From Diphasiastrum complanatum (lineage: Eukaryota > Streptophyta > Lycopodiopsida > Lycopodiales > Lycopodiaceae), in assembly GCA_029204225.1 (NCBI GenBank), contig CM055113.1, positions 19,177,413 through 19,241,412 on the forward strand: a stretch of 64,000 bases of DNA. The letters run 5' to 3'. How positions within the stretch are numbered: the first letter of the stretch is position 1; each line of letters starts with the position of its first letter. The position numbers and the translations under genes were made by a program. The notes under the pieces were generated by a model, which worked only from the letters and a program-made list of their open reading frames with translations, was not told the origin of the DNA and did not search any database. Below are positions 24,631 through 35,310 of the stretch, in pieces.

Positions 24631-24886
24631 AACATATGGATACACAAGTATACGTGACATATTGCCCACTGGGTGCTGAGTATTGCGGAAACGAGGGAGA
24701 GAGAGAGAGAGAGAGAGAGTGTGTGTGACAATAGAATGAGTGTTGTTGTATATTATAACGAATGGAATGGAGAGCAACTGCTATAACAATGATATATAAA
24801 AGAGAGGAGAGACCACGCTCAAAGAGAAGTGTCTTAAGTGTGACAGTTGGGGACCCAACTTGGTCCACGTGGAATATAACAGTCCG
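24631..24886 (-). repeat. Probable 3' LTR start of the reverse copia at 24.9-25.7 kb
   Basis: On the minus strand TGTTATATTCCACGTGG starts at 24886, downstream of the RNase H end. It includes a CACGTG G-box and, further in, a CTTTTATATATC segment. A short GA run (24696-24719) then GTGTGTGTG lies inside. The distal edge is approximate. Confidence 0.45.
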
Positions 24887-24924
24887 TTAAACATTTAGAC
24901 TATACTTATACTTAGTCAAAATGT

Positions 24925-25665
24925 CTATGACATCTCGACATGTACTATTCTTAATTGTCTTCTACAGAATTCAAATTTATCCTTAGTGAGTGGTTTGGTG
25001 AATATATTAGCAACCATATCCTCTGTAGCGCAGTACTCCAATTGTACTTTGCCATCTGCAACTTGATGTCGAACAAAGTGGTACTGAATCTCAATGTGTT
25101 TTGTCCGAGCATGAAATCGAGGATTCTTCATCATAGCAATACAACTCTTGCTATCACATGGGCATGAGTTGACCCTAAACTCTCTGAAATCTGAAAATCT
25201 ATCCCCGAACTCTTTGAATGAAGATGTCAGGCAGGAAGTTGGGCCGATGATGGTTGGAAACTTTTCACAACCCCATTTTGCACCCCCACCCATTCGAAAT
25301 GAAGATACATCAGTTGATCTTGTTGGACCAACAAGACACATTGTTTTGGCACAGTTTAGTGAACATGACATAGCACGCAAGCTTGAGGAGTTTAAATGGG
25401 TCCTCCTGCTAGAAAGCATAGATATCCAGAAGTGGATTTACCGGTATCCACATTTCTAGCCCAATCAGAGTCGGAATAAGTAAGTAATGTCAGAGCATTT
25501 TTCATATTTCCATTATAACACAAAGCATGGTGCTTAATGGCTCAAATGTATCTTAGTGCTCTAAGTAGAGCTTTCCAGTGAGGTAGGTCGGGATTCAACA
25601 TAAATTGTGATAGTGTGCTAACTGTATAGGCTAGATTAGGTCGAGTGCAGACCATGGCATAAAAT
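24925..25665 (-). pseudogene. Reverse copia RNase H with a foreign insert
   Basis: Read on the minus strand from 25665: YAMVCTRPNLAYTVSTLSQF, then YSDSDWARNVDTGKSTSGYL at about 25500-25410. Then come about 200 bases unrelated to copia (25190-25395), and then CDSKSCIAMMKNPRFHARTK with HIEIQYHFVRHQVADGK and ANIFTKPL, ending near 24925. The expected WxSxKQ...SxxEAEY block is replaced by the insert, which leaves an open fused frame of 164 codons on the minus strand. Upstream RT, integrase and gag are missing. Confidence 0.85.
25190..25395. other. Insert of unknown origin inside copia RNase H
   Basis: This segment interrupts an otherwise collinear copia RNase H. It is open on both strands. The plus-strand reading includes EDTSVDLVGPTRHIVLAQF and HDIARKLEEFKW, which looks more like ordinary protein than noise, but I recognise no family. 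Confidence 0.5.
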
Positions 25666-26044
25666 TAATTCAAGAAGTAGAGATAGTATTTAATTTGTAA
25701 CTAGCATAGTAAGATCACAGCATATATTGCGCTATTACTATGAACCATTCTTGGGCTCAGGATCGTGACCTAATCATTGTATTTACAATAGTTTAACTCA
25801 TATTTTCTATTTTCTTTATGTGTGTTTGCACTATCGAATGCTTTCTGATATTTCTCTTCTCTAATACTGATACTTGTTTCATGACTCATTCAAAATATCT
25901 GACTCGAAGGAAGCATGGCTGTCATAGACGCCTCACTGTTTCGCTCCCTTCATGATTGTCTTTGACACCTACATGGATATTCCTCTGGTCGACTAAGTAA
26001 TAGTCTAAATCAACAGATTGGTAAAGATTTTGTCATAATTTAAC
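25666..26044 (+). repeat. LTR-like sequence before copia E3
   Basis: About 85 bases from 25670 (ttcaagaagtagagatagta.t) recur at 33948-34030, next to the 3' end of copia E4. The position before the primer-binding-site array suggests that this is the remnant 5' LTR of E3. Confidence 0.55.
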
Positions 26045-26285
26045 TTGAGTTTTTCCCTTGACTGGATATCAGATTCAGCAAAGGTGGTACCAGAGCTGAT
26101 TTTGAGTTTTTCCCTTGACTGGATATCATATTCAACAAAGGTGGTATTAGAGCTAATACATAAATTATTTCCAATACAAATATTCCATCATAAAAACCCA
26201 ACAAGTGGTGTCAGAGCTGATAAATACATTATTCCCTAAACAAATATTCCGTCATACAAACCCAATAAGTAATATCAGAGCCAAA
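26045..26285 (+). repeat. Array of four primer-binding-site-like motifs
   Basis: Sites similar to TGGTATCAGAGC occur at 26085 (TGGTACCAGAGC), 26142 (TGGTATTAGAGC), 26206 (TGGTGTCAGAGC) and 26270 (TAATATCAGAGCC). The first pair sits in two copies of a 57-base unit (tttttcccttgactggatat...caaaggtggta). The second pair sits in two copies of a 64-base unit (caaatattcc.tcata.aaaccca). Local tandem duplication of the LTR/leader junction explains both. Confidence 0.85.
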
Positions 26286-26339
26286 GGGTCCAAACTGTTA
26301 TAGTATCCATGACTATTTTACAAAATCTTAGATCATTCA

Positions 26340-27060
26340 ATATGGAAGGTACATCTTTAGAGATCCACTTGATCAATAAGTTCAATGGTGATGATTTTCA
26401 CATGTGGAAATTCAAAATGAAGATGATACTCATTGAGAAATAACTTTGAGAATACGTCAACGGTTCCATAGCCAAGCCAGCTGAACCTGACATGCTCACT
26501 ACTTGGGAAGCTAAGGATGGCAAAGCACTTGCCATTGTATATGTGAATCTTAAAGATTCACAAATAGCTCATGTAGCAAATTGTTCTAGCTCCAAAGAAG
26601 CATGGGACATTCTTTTTGGTCTATATTAAACAACAGATGTGTCGACTCGTCTCTTCTTGAGAAAGAAATTTCTATCACTCAAGATGAGTAAAGTAGCCCT
26701 AGTCACTAATCATCTGAATGAATTTAAACAACTGCTTAATTAGCTAGCTGCAATAGATTCCAGTATCGATTTTATTACAAGAGGAAGTAAAAAGAAAAGC
26801 TTATCCACATCGAATACAAAGGCAGTCACCCTCTATTCGAATAAGCAATAGTTCCAGAAGAAGAATTCTTCAAAGGACAAAAAGACTAAAGTTGAGCAGA
26901 CTGATTTAGACCAACAATCACAACAGCACAATCGGCAGCATCAAAATTCAAAAACCAAACTCTTCTGCAAGTAATGTAAGAGAACCAATCACGACATTAA
27001 GGACTGTCAAGTTCTCAAACACAACAAAGCAAAAAAGAGGATGCAACACAATGGAGGATC
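26340..27060 (+). pseudogene. Copia E3 gag with zinc knuckle
   Basis: The ATG at about 26343 opens MEGTSLEIHLINKFNGDDFH and MWKFKMKMILIEK, followed by stops. The gag core continues with CSSSKEAWDILFGLY and DVSTRLFLRKKFLSLKMS. Near 26960 a knuckle reads LFCK-stop-CKRTNHDIKDC, the CX2CX4HX4C pattern with a stop in the second position. At least five stops are present. Confidence 0.85.
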
Positions 27061-27119
27061 TGATTCTGTCAGAACCTCTCATGAAGCCCCAATATTGCTA
27101 ATGGTACAAGATCAAGAAA

Positions 27120-28641
27120 GTAGAGATCCTCTTCTATGGTATCTCGATTTCGATGCTTCTCAGCTCCATGAAAGTTCCTATTCAAAGAACTCATGCTAGC
27201 AGATTTGAAGTATATTTACTTCGGTGACTCTAGTACACATCAGATTGAAGGCCAAGGTTCCATACACCTTCATCTTCCAAATGGTAATTTGACACTGCTC
27301 AAGAACGTACTTTATGTACCGAAGTTGACAAAAAAATCGCTTTCTATCAGCAAGCTTATAGATCAGGGCTGTAGAGCCTTGTTCAATTCAAAGCAATGTA
27401 CTATTTTGCATAATGATAGTAATGAAATCCTCTCTGCTAACAAAGAAGGTAATATGTACATTTTGAATCATGATTATGCACTTTCAACCAATGTGAGTAC
27501 TTCAAATGCCCAGTTATGGCATCAAAGATTAGGACATTTCAACATGAGATCTATCTTGTACATGCATCATAATAGTATGGTTAAGGACTTAAATATTAAT
27601 GTTGCCTCCATTGACATTTGACATGTCTGTGAGATGTGCTTACCAGGAAAACAACCTAGATCAAGATTTTCAAAGGGACAAGCCACTAGAGCTAAGTCCA
27701 ATTTAGAATTGATATATAGTGATCTTTGTGGCCCTATGAGTATTCCCTCTCTGGGTTCAACACTATATTTATTCACTTTTATCGATGACTATTCAAGATT
27801 CACCAGCATTATGTTCATCAAGAACAAGTCTGAGGCATTCAACTACTATAAGGAATTCAAGCAGTTTGTTGAGACACAAACTAGTCAAAAACTCAAGACC
27901 CTGCGTGTAGACAGTGGGGGAGAGTATTCGTCAGACGAAATGCCCAACTGCCTATCATCATGTGTTCATCATCAGTTCACCACCAACTACACACCACAGC
28001 AGAATGGAGTAGCCGAGAGGAAGAACCGAACATTACTCAATGCAACACGATCTATGATGTCAAATGCTTAGCTACTCAATAATTTTGGGGCTGAAGCATT
28101 TTGAATAGCTTGCTATTTGTAGAATTATTCAAGCACTAAGGCAATTGACTAAAGGGCCTTCTTCGAAGCCTTTCATGGATACAAACTTTGAGTGTTTGGC
28201 TGTCTTCGCTATGTGCAAATTTAATCTGACCTGAGAAAGAAACTCAATGTTGTTAGCTGCAGAAGTATCTTCATTGGATACTCAACATCACACAAAGCCT
28301 ATTGAATCTACGATGTCGAATTGAGCCGAATCATAGTCAGTCAAGATGTTTACTTCTTCGCGGATATATTTTACGACTTTAAGCAAAAGCAGCCAATGCA
28401 AGCGTTCATTCCAACGACTCTCATCACCATCGACAGGCCTCGACCCGTGACTGTTTCAACAATAATCGAAAATACCTTTGTCGCACAGCAAGGAGAGTCA
28501 TCATCTCAGCAACCGACTATTGATCGAAGGTTTGCTCGACATCAAAAAGAGTCTGATTGTTATATCTCTCAGGCGTTTACCAGTTATGATGAACTTGCCT
28601 CAGTAGTAGAAGCACTGGCAAGCTCCAATATAGACAATTGA
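27120..28641 (+). pseudogene. Copia E3: protease, GAG-pre-integrase and integrase
   Basis: The protease active site reads WYLDFDASQLH, with DFDAS instead of DSGAS. Then come FGDSSTHQIEGQGSI and a pre-integrase motif LWHQRLGHFNMRS in the open frame 27193-27621. The integrase core (27634-28071) has YSDLCGPM, FIDDYSRFTS with catalytic Asp, RVDSGGEYSSD with the second Asp, and NYTPQQNGVAERKNRT with catalytic Glu, so the triad residues are kept. Further stops lie at 28069-28210. The C-terminal IGYSTSHKAY and an acidic/Gln linker end at 28641. No RT follows, so the 3' half is lost. Confidence 0.9.
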
Positions 28642-29408
28642 CGTACTTGTCGGATTTATATCCTCTACTCTCCCAAATCCCATGTTAATCTAGTTCCATT
28701 CATTGTTGCATATTTGCTTGCATTGTCGCGCGACTCAACTACTAAAGACGAGCAAGAGAAGATGGCCGACATATGGAAGTTGGACGAACTATCAGGTAGA
28801 CCCAACCTGGTCAACATATCAAAGATGTGCAAAATATCGGCCTCCTCATGCTCCTCTATACTGTGCAACCAACTTGACAATGACAGCAGCCACGACCTTC
28901 CTCTTGACGGCACAACGGCTCCACGCCTTCTCTTGTACACTCATCTACATAAATCTAGATAGCATGAAAATTATTATATACATAAGTAATGTAATTGATC
29001 AATGATCAAGAACATGGATTATCAAATTCGACGAGACAAACACAGTAGATGCTTCCATGCATTGATTCTCCTCTTCATACAAATTGTAAATAATAAGATC
29101 ATAGCTTTTACAATTTGTAGGTAGCTTTGTGAGCACGCGATTTTGCCCGCTATTGTCTTGTGCTCACCTGCATCACTGACTTGTATTTCGTTATAATTAA
29201 TCTAAATAAAGTGCTGTCTAGTTCTACATTCAGGTTATGTCAGTATTTGTAATGCTTTCCGTTCTCTGTCTGACCTTTTGATTGCTTTGTCTGATAGTCT
29301 ACTCTTGCTTCTGCTACCATCGCGCATCTAGCCCTAAATTTCACTTTGTTATTGTGTTCACCTATTGTTACCAATAGTGCATGCACCAAGGGAACTTCTT
29401 CCCCAGCA
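28642..29408 (+). repeat. LTR-like sequence ending at a primer-binding site
   Basis: It ends in CA at 29407-29408, directly before TGGTATTAGAGC. Its start (about 28652-28735) matches 34736-34820 (tatcctc...atgctaatctag...tgtcgcgac), another LTR copy of the same family. Left edge uncertain. Confidence 0.5.
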
Positions 29409-29420
29409 TGGTATTAGAGC
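29409..29420 (+). promoter_or_regulatory. Primer-binding site
   Basis: TGGTATTAGAGC abuts the LTR-like CA end, with one mismatch to the tRNA-Met(i) site. Only about 200 bases of leader follow before the next element. Confidence 0.65.
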
Positions 29421-29622
29421 TATATGTTACTATTCTTTGATTATTTAGAGCTTTAATATCAGAAACCATCTGACTTCTTAAGCGATTTTATGTCAAAGTT
29501 ATTTTTATAGCCTGATAAGATTCCCACAGAACCTGTTCCTACTAGTGGATAGGATAAATGTTTTCTTGTTCTGTAATTTAACACTAGGTTCTCATACTTA
29601 AGTCACTAATAGTTACTACTAT

Positions 29623-30110
29623 TGTAAAGACCACTAGAGACAATCCCCTAAGATGAGGGTAGGAAAACACAAGAGAGACTATGGAGCAAAACCACCCAAC
29701 CAAACCTAGATCCCTCCTGGAGAATCCTCCTGGACCTAGCCCCCAAGCCATGCCATGTGATAGCAAGAGGAGAAGAGCTCATCAGGTAATCTAGACCAAG
29801 TCATCGACGGAATAATCACTACCTCAATATATAGAGAGTAGGATCCTATGCATGAACACATGCAATCCCCATGCAGGTCAACTATAAATAGGTCACAACT
29901 CTTCATGCATACCTCCTGCCTATATCAGTCACACGTACATGCACTACTCCATATGTCTCAATTAGAGTGTCTAGGTCCTCTCAAGGTTATTAGTCACCAT
30001 CAGGCCTCGACGTGAAATTAAATCTAGGCGTGACTAATAATCTTGAACACTAGAGGGCCGGTCTACCATATTAGGACTATTCCAGGTCCTTAATCGAATA
30101 TGGCCGTAAT
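29623..30110 (-). repeat. Reverse 3' LTR of a second LTR family
   Basis: On the plus strand it opens TGTAAAGACCACTAGAGACA and closes with gaatatggccgtaat. The same sequence recurs at 31542-31792 (same orientation, one end) and 31058-31132 (opposite orientation, other end). The adjoining reverse polypurine tract gives the orientation. Confidence 0.8.
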
Positions 30111-30111
30111 A

Positions 30112-30125
30112 TTCTTCCTCCCTTA
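30112..30125 (-). promoter_or_regulatory. Reverse polypurine tract
   Basis: TTCTTCCTCCCTT on the plus strand is AAGGGAGGAAGAA on the minus strand. It lies at the inner edge of the reverse LTR as expected for second-strand priming. Confidence 0.7.
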
Positions 30126-31057
30126 AACAGGTTCTGTCCTCAGATTGGGAAAAGGGAAACATGAACTATTCTTTAAGCTTTCAAATTTTACCCATGAACC
30201 ATTATTCTTAGTTTGATCTTTCTATCTGAATAAGTACTCAGAGACGCAACAATATATAAATTTCTTGCCTCTACTCATGAATACTGATTCAAATTCCAAA
30301 AAATACACTAAACTAAAAGTCCTCCAAATGGGTTGATCTACTCCAAAACAAAAGTTCATCACCTTCACGTAATCCTAACTACATGAACCACTGGGTGAAT
30401 TAACTTCTTTATTTCAGAGATCAAATCCAAAAGCTAAAGAAATTCCATTTCAATTTCTTGTAGAAAATAATGCTTCTTGGTACAAATATTCTTAGAACAT
30501 ACAAATATTCTAAAATATCACAATTCAGTCATCTAAAATCTCTAGGAGATCCATCAAGTCTCAAACAATTATAATTCAAATGAGTTAACAGTCCCATTTC
30601 TAGCATCATATGCAAGAAATCAGCATCTATCCGTATCTTAATAGATTTATCTGTCTCCTACAAAACTGGAGATTTAGACTGAACTTTGTACACAAGCACC
30701 TATAAACTACAATTTGTAAGGTAAGCAAATTCCTCATAAGTAAGCAATTACTTAATGGAAATGCCTGTGAGATCCACACAATCTCAAGTATGTGCTAGAG
30801 TAAAGAAATTTAGAGTTCAACCAACATATCTAAATCCTTGACTCTCCCATATTGATCAAGAATTACTCATTATCTTCAGAATCCTCATATTTCTTTCAAA
30901 TGACCTTTAAGTATCAATTTATCATCCGTCAATCATAAACATTCAGAATCTTATGATTCGTCAATCATAATTCTCAGAATTCTAAATTCATACTTAATCA
31001 CTGAAAGATATTGGAGTATATGCACAACATACAACTCAAGGAATATAAGAATCATTC
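30126..31057 (-). other. Non-coding interior or unrelated AT-rich sequence
   Basis: No polymerase or gag similarity is visible. If the flanking LTR pieces belong together, this would be a short non-autonomous interior; otherwise it is degraded filler. Confidence 0.35.
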
Positions 31058-31132
31058 TAAAATCTTTGCTCCACAGTATCTCTTGTGTTTTCCTATTCTC
31101 ATCTTAGGGGATTGTCCCTAGTGGTCTTTACA
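31058..31132 (+). repeat. LTR end of the same family, inverted relative to 29623-30110
   Basis: About 75 bases are the reverse complement of 29623-29697 (cttgtgttttccta...ggggattgtc.ctagtggtc), ending TTTACA before a primer-binding site. Confidence 0.8.
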
Positions 31133-31133
31133 T

Positions 31134-31146
31134 TGGTATCAGAGCC
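31134..31146 (+). promoter_or_regulatory. Exact primer-binding site
   Basis: TGGTATCAGAGCC is a perfect match to the initiator-tRNA-Met type site, one base after the LTR CA end. Confidence 0.85.
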
Positions 31147-31541
31147 CGGCTAAGATGCGGTTTTTGGATGGGATGGAGAGGAGTTCTACATCAAATCAAA
31201 ATTGGAACACACTTGGATTCACATCCCGGTTGAAGTGCTGTTTTTTCAAGGGAAGATTGGATTTGGATTCACTAATTCTTGTTTTGAGCATGCTTTTCAA
31301 ACTTGGTGGTAGAGTGCTCTTCTCCTTGTTTGGATTTATTGAGATGTTGTGGATTAGTGTGGAATTCATTCTTATTTTTCTGAAGCCTTGAAAATTTTCT
31401 GTTTGAAGTAGAATGATCTGCATGTGTAGATCCACTTTCTTGTTCAAATCTATTTTTTTAGATGAATGATTTGCATGAGTCCATAATGGTTTGAATAGTT
31501 TGATTCAGATTGGGCAGCAAGATATTTATTGATGGATTGAG

Positions 31542-31792
31542 ATGCAATCCCCATGCAGGTCAACTATAAATAGATCACAGCTCTTCATGCATATCTCCTG
31601 CCTATATCAGTCACACGTACATGCACTACTCCATATGTCTCAATTAGAGTGTCTGGGTCCTCTCAAGGTTATTAGTCACCATCAGGCCTCGACTTGAATT
31701 AAATCTAGGCATGACCAATAATTTTGAACACTGGAGGGCCGGTCTACCATATTAGGACTATTCCAGGTCCTTAACCGAATATGGCCGTAACA
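31542..31792 (-). repeat. Partial reverse LTR, same family
   Basis: 251 bases repeat the last half of 29623-30110 almost identically (atgcaatccccatgcaggtc to atggccgtaaca). The intact terminal ACA gives the LTR edge, which is decayed in the first copy. Confidence 0.85.
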
Positions 31793-31861
31793 ACTATCAT
31801 CTAGACTAATCTTCCACATGGATTCCCAAGGGAAAGCCAGTCCTGTCATGGACAAGATGGC

Positions 31862-32468
31862 TAAGGAATTGTATGACGTTATTACAGGTGGAGACAAGAC
31901 CTGAAGCCAACGACGCAGCAATCTCCCGATGGAAATTGAAAGATGGCAAAGCATTTGTACTTATCATCCTCAACATCTTGGACATGCAAATCGGCCATGT
32001 GTCAGAAGCTCAGACATCCAAGGAAGTCTGGGACATCTTGAGCACATTATATGAAGTGCGAGATATAGCTTCCAAGCTAAATCTCAGGAAGAAATTTTAC
32101 TCTCTCAAGATGGCAAATGGTGATTCCTTACAGAATCACATCAACCAGTTCAAGAACCTATTGAAGCAAATGGCCGTTGTCGAATATGTCATCGACGATA
32201 AAGATGTAGTAATGACACTGTTATCAAGGTTGCCAAGATCAGACGACAGCTAGGTGATGGTCATCACAACACACCCCAAACTGACTCTTTCAAGAGTCAT
32301 CACGATGTTGTTGCAGGAAGACTCTCAAAGGAATGAAGCCTCCAGTTCCTCGATCGTTGACTCTCACGCCTTATACACAAACAAAGGCTCAACTAAGCAG
32401 AAGAAGAAAGGCCCAAGATCATCAAAGAAAGATAAGAAACCGACACATCGTTACGAGCAGTCAAATTA
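31862..32468 (+). pseudogene. Copia E4 gag
   Basis: The frame 31873-32253 carries WKLKDGKAFVLIILNILD, TSKEVWDILSTLYEVRD, SKLNLRKKFYSLKM and DVVMTLLSRLPRS, all typical of copia gag. A stop then precedes a second part (LTLSRVITMLLQEDSQR and a Lys-rich tail). The gag start was lost to the adjoining LTR fragment. Confidence 0.87.
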
Positions 32469-33370
32469 GCGGGATTGAGATAACTAGAGACAGAGCAAAC
32501 AAAAGGATCATGATAATCCAAGAAAGGTATCTAACCAGTGTATTGTATAGGCATGGCATGGAATCATGCAAGTCGACAAACTTGCCTATGGATCCTGAAT
32601 TCAAATTGTCAAAGGACATGTGCCCGACGACTAAAGCAGAAAAGAAGGAGATGTGCAAATACCTCTATCAATTGGTAGTTGGATCGATCATGTATGTCAT
32701 GGTCTGCACACGACCCGCTGCACACGACCCGATCTTGCCTATATAGTTAGCACATTGGCACAATTTATGTCGAATCTCGGCCTACCTCACTAGAAAGCTC
32801 TACTAAGAGCATTAGATACATTCAAGCCACAAAGCACTATGCTCTGTGCTATAATAGAAATACAGAGGATGCTTTAGCTCTACATACTTATTCCAACTCT
32901 GATTGGGCTGGAGATGTGGACACATGAAAATCCACTTTTGCTACCTATGCCTTTTGGCTACCTATGCCTTTTGGCAAGATGACCCATTTCATGGAATAGT
33001 TGAAAGCAGAAATGCATTTCTTTGTCTTCCACAGAGTCCAAATATGTTGCAGCCACCTCTGTAGTGAAGGAAATTATCTAGCTTAGAAGATTGCTTAGGG
33101 TCTCATGATTTCTCAACTCAGACCAAGTATACTCCATTGCAACAAGCAAAGCTACATAACTCTATCTCTGAACCCATGAACTCACTCTAGAACTAAACAC
33201 ATTAAAGTTCAATTTCATTTTTTTACAGAGAAAGTTCTGAACAATATTGTCAAATTAAGTTATTGTCGTACTGATAGTATGTTGGTTGATATTTTGACTA
33301 AATCTCTATTGAGGAAAAATCATGTTGATTTATGCAACCTATTAAGCTTCATTCAAGATCCTAGGAGTTA
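32469..33370 (+). pseudogene. Copia E4: RT end and RNase H, fused to gag by deletion
   Basis: The gag tail runs directly into the RT C-terminus (GIEITRDRANKRIMIIQERY, then LTSVLYRHGMESC), so protease, integrase and most of RT are deleted. RNase H pieces include YQLVVGSIMYVMVCTRP, with a small duplicated AHDP insertion. Frameshifted segments follow: SDWAGDVDT-like near 32900, then SRTKHIKVQFHFFTEKV near 33190 and LVDILTKSLLRKNHVDLC near 33290. It is inactive. Confidence 0.85.
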
Positions 33371-33373
33371 AGC

Positions 33374-33384
33374 TTAAGGGGGAG
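33374..33384 (+). promoter_or_regulatory. Polypurine tract of E4
   Basis: TTAAGGGGGAG directly before TGATTCTTCACTCC, the expected 3' LTR start. Confidence 0.75.
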
Positions 33385-34030
33385 TGATTCTTCACTCCTA
33401 CTCACCTAAATTCATTTCCCGAGTACTATATTCTCTCTCAACAGCGACATCAGCCTTACTCATATAAGTTGAACAGTCTGTACATATATTGACTTTGAAG
33501 CAGAGCAGGATCAACTCTACTTCATCGACGTCGACTTCACCAACTCGGACGAAGTCTATCGACATCCCGACTTTGACTCCATCGACATCTTGATGAATAA
33601 GTTGACTCGACTCATTTGACACCTTCGACAATTATCGACTATCACTAGTCAAAATAGAGCTCATCGTCTGCTCTGTACACTACACACTACGTCACCGATC
33701 ACTATGCAGTAACTGCATCACTTCACGACAGTTACTTGCACAGTTGTAATCTTCACGACTACTATAACTGATGTGTATATACATACAATAAGTCGGTTAT
33801 AAAATAGACAATGAATGGACATTCCATATACTCAATACATGAGTCAATAATCAATGGTAGTGTGAATCAAAGTTCCTCTGTGTACACCTTTGTATCAGAC
33901 TATCTGATTCCATAGAATTAGAGATCTTTAGAGAGATTGAAAGTAATTCAAGAAGTAGAGATAGTATTCAGTCTATAACTAACATAGTAGGATCACAACA
34001 CATAGTGTGCTATAATTGTGGTTCAATGTC
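33385..34030 (+). repeat. 3' LTR of copia E4
   Basis: It starts TGATTCTTCACTC after the polypurine tract. The final part (33948-34030) recurs at 25670-25750. The right boundary is approximate. Confidence 0.6.
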
Positions 34031-34889
34031 TGTCCATCTGATACCTGCAAAAATCATAGAACTCAGATAGCCGAACTATTCGAAGAATGACTACATCGGG
34101 CTTCCAGCTGATATCCATCCATGGATCAAAGACTACAGGGTAACCAATCCTATTTTCTATTTTTACACTTGAATGTTAAGTCAAGTTATTTGAAGAACAT
34201 TGAACAAGACCTGGCCATTTTCAACAACTTCAACAAATTTCCATTTTGAACAAGTCTACAGAAATATACTATCTTCGCAACACTCTGCAGAATTGAACTA
34301 TTTTTTGCACATTTCACATTTTTTCAAAAGGCAAAAAATGTGAAGTGCCCATCTACTTCGACAATATATAAGTTCTTCATTGTCACGTTTTCCCAAAATG
34401 CAAAATATGCGAAGCCCCGTCTACTTCAAAGAAATAAAAGTTCAAGCTCATTGTTGCATTGTTCCAAAATGCGAGGAATATGACAACTTGTGCATACTAA
34501 CGACTTCGAGCTATTTGACCAAAACTACCACCATGGCATCGCAAGGAACTGCCAAGGCACCGCCGACTCAACGTTATGGTCATTATGAGAAGACCAACCG
34601 CTAAGGCACCGCAAGGCAGCCAAGGCTCCGCCTAGCCTGCAAGACTTCGTAGAATACCACAACAACTACGGTTGCGGTCAACATGCAGTTACGACAAACA
34701 TCGCTATATCAGTCTCCCAAAGGAGATCATTTACGTTAGATTTCTATCCTCCCTATCCTTATTTCATGCTAATCTAGATTCATTAATTAGTTGTTGTAAA
34801 TATTGGCATAGTCGCGACATTTGCAAAAATACAAGAAAAGTCGATGACAATCTACATCAACATGTCCGACATCTTCAAGTTATGATGTC
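34031..34889 (+). repeat. LTR-like sequence related to the E2 LTR
   Basis: 34040-34290 parallels 15990-16230 (catctgata..tgca..aatcata, agccgaactattcgaagaatg, gggtaaccaa). 34736-34820 parallels 28652-28735. Probably a degraded LTR and leader of the gag remnant that follows. Confidence 0.55.
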
Positions 34890-35254
34890 GCTTCGAAACT
34901 GCATCCGAGGAGAAAAAAAATTTCTCTCAAAATGTCAAATGGTGATTTTGTTCATAATCACATAAATGGATTTAAGACTCTAATGGATTAGATGTCAGCA
35001 ATAGGTTCAGCAATTGAAGACCATGATGTTGTTATGACCTTTTTGTCAAGCTTACCATCTTCCTATGAAAACTGGGTGATGATGGTTTCCACACACTCAG
35101 ACATCACATTATCCAGAGTCATAACTATGCTGCCACAGGAGAAAACAAAAAGAGGTGGAACATCTTCATCCTCCATCAACGACTCACAAGCATTATTCTC
35201 CATGAAGGGCTCAAGAAAACAACAGAAGAAGAAAGTTGTTCGAGTATGTTTCAT
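34890..35254 (+). pseudogene. Copia gag remnant
   Basis: After frameshifts, KKFLSKCQ and an NHINGFKTLMDQMSAIG-like segment lead into the frame from 34992. That frame has DHDVVMTFLSSLPSSYENWV, LSRVITMLPQEKTKRGG and a Lys-rich end (SRKQQKKKVVRV). It breaks off where an intron-like stretch begins. Confidence 0.8.
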
Positions 35255-35310
35255 TTATTTATTTTTTGTTGAACTTATATTGGATCGTAATCTATTTTTC
35301 CTTCTTACAG

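Noticed and set aside
24850-24870. GGACC...GGTCC hairpin with CACGTG as a separate regulatory site
   Set aside because: It falls inside the probable reverse LTR and is short; treated as LTR sequence.
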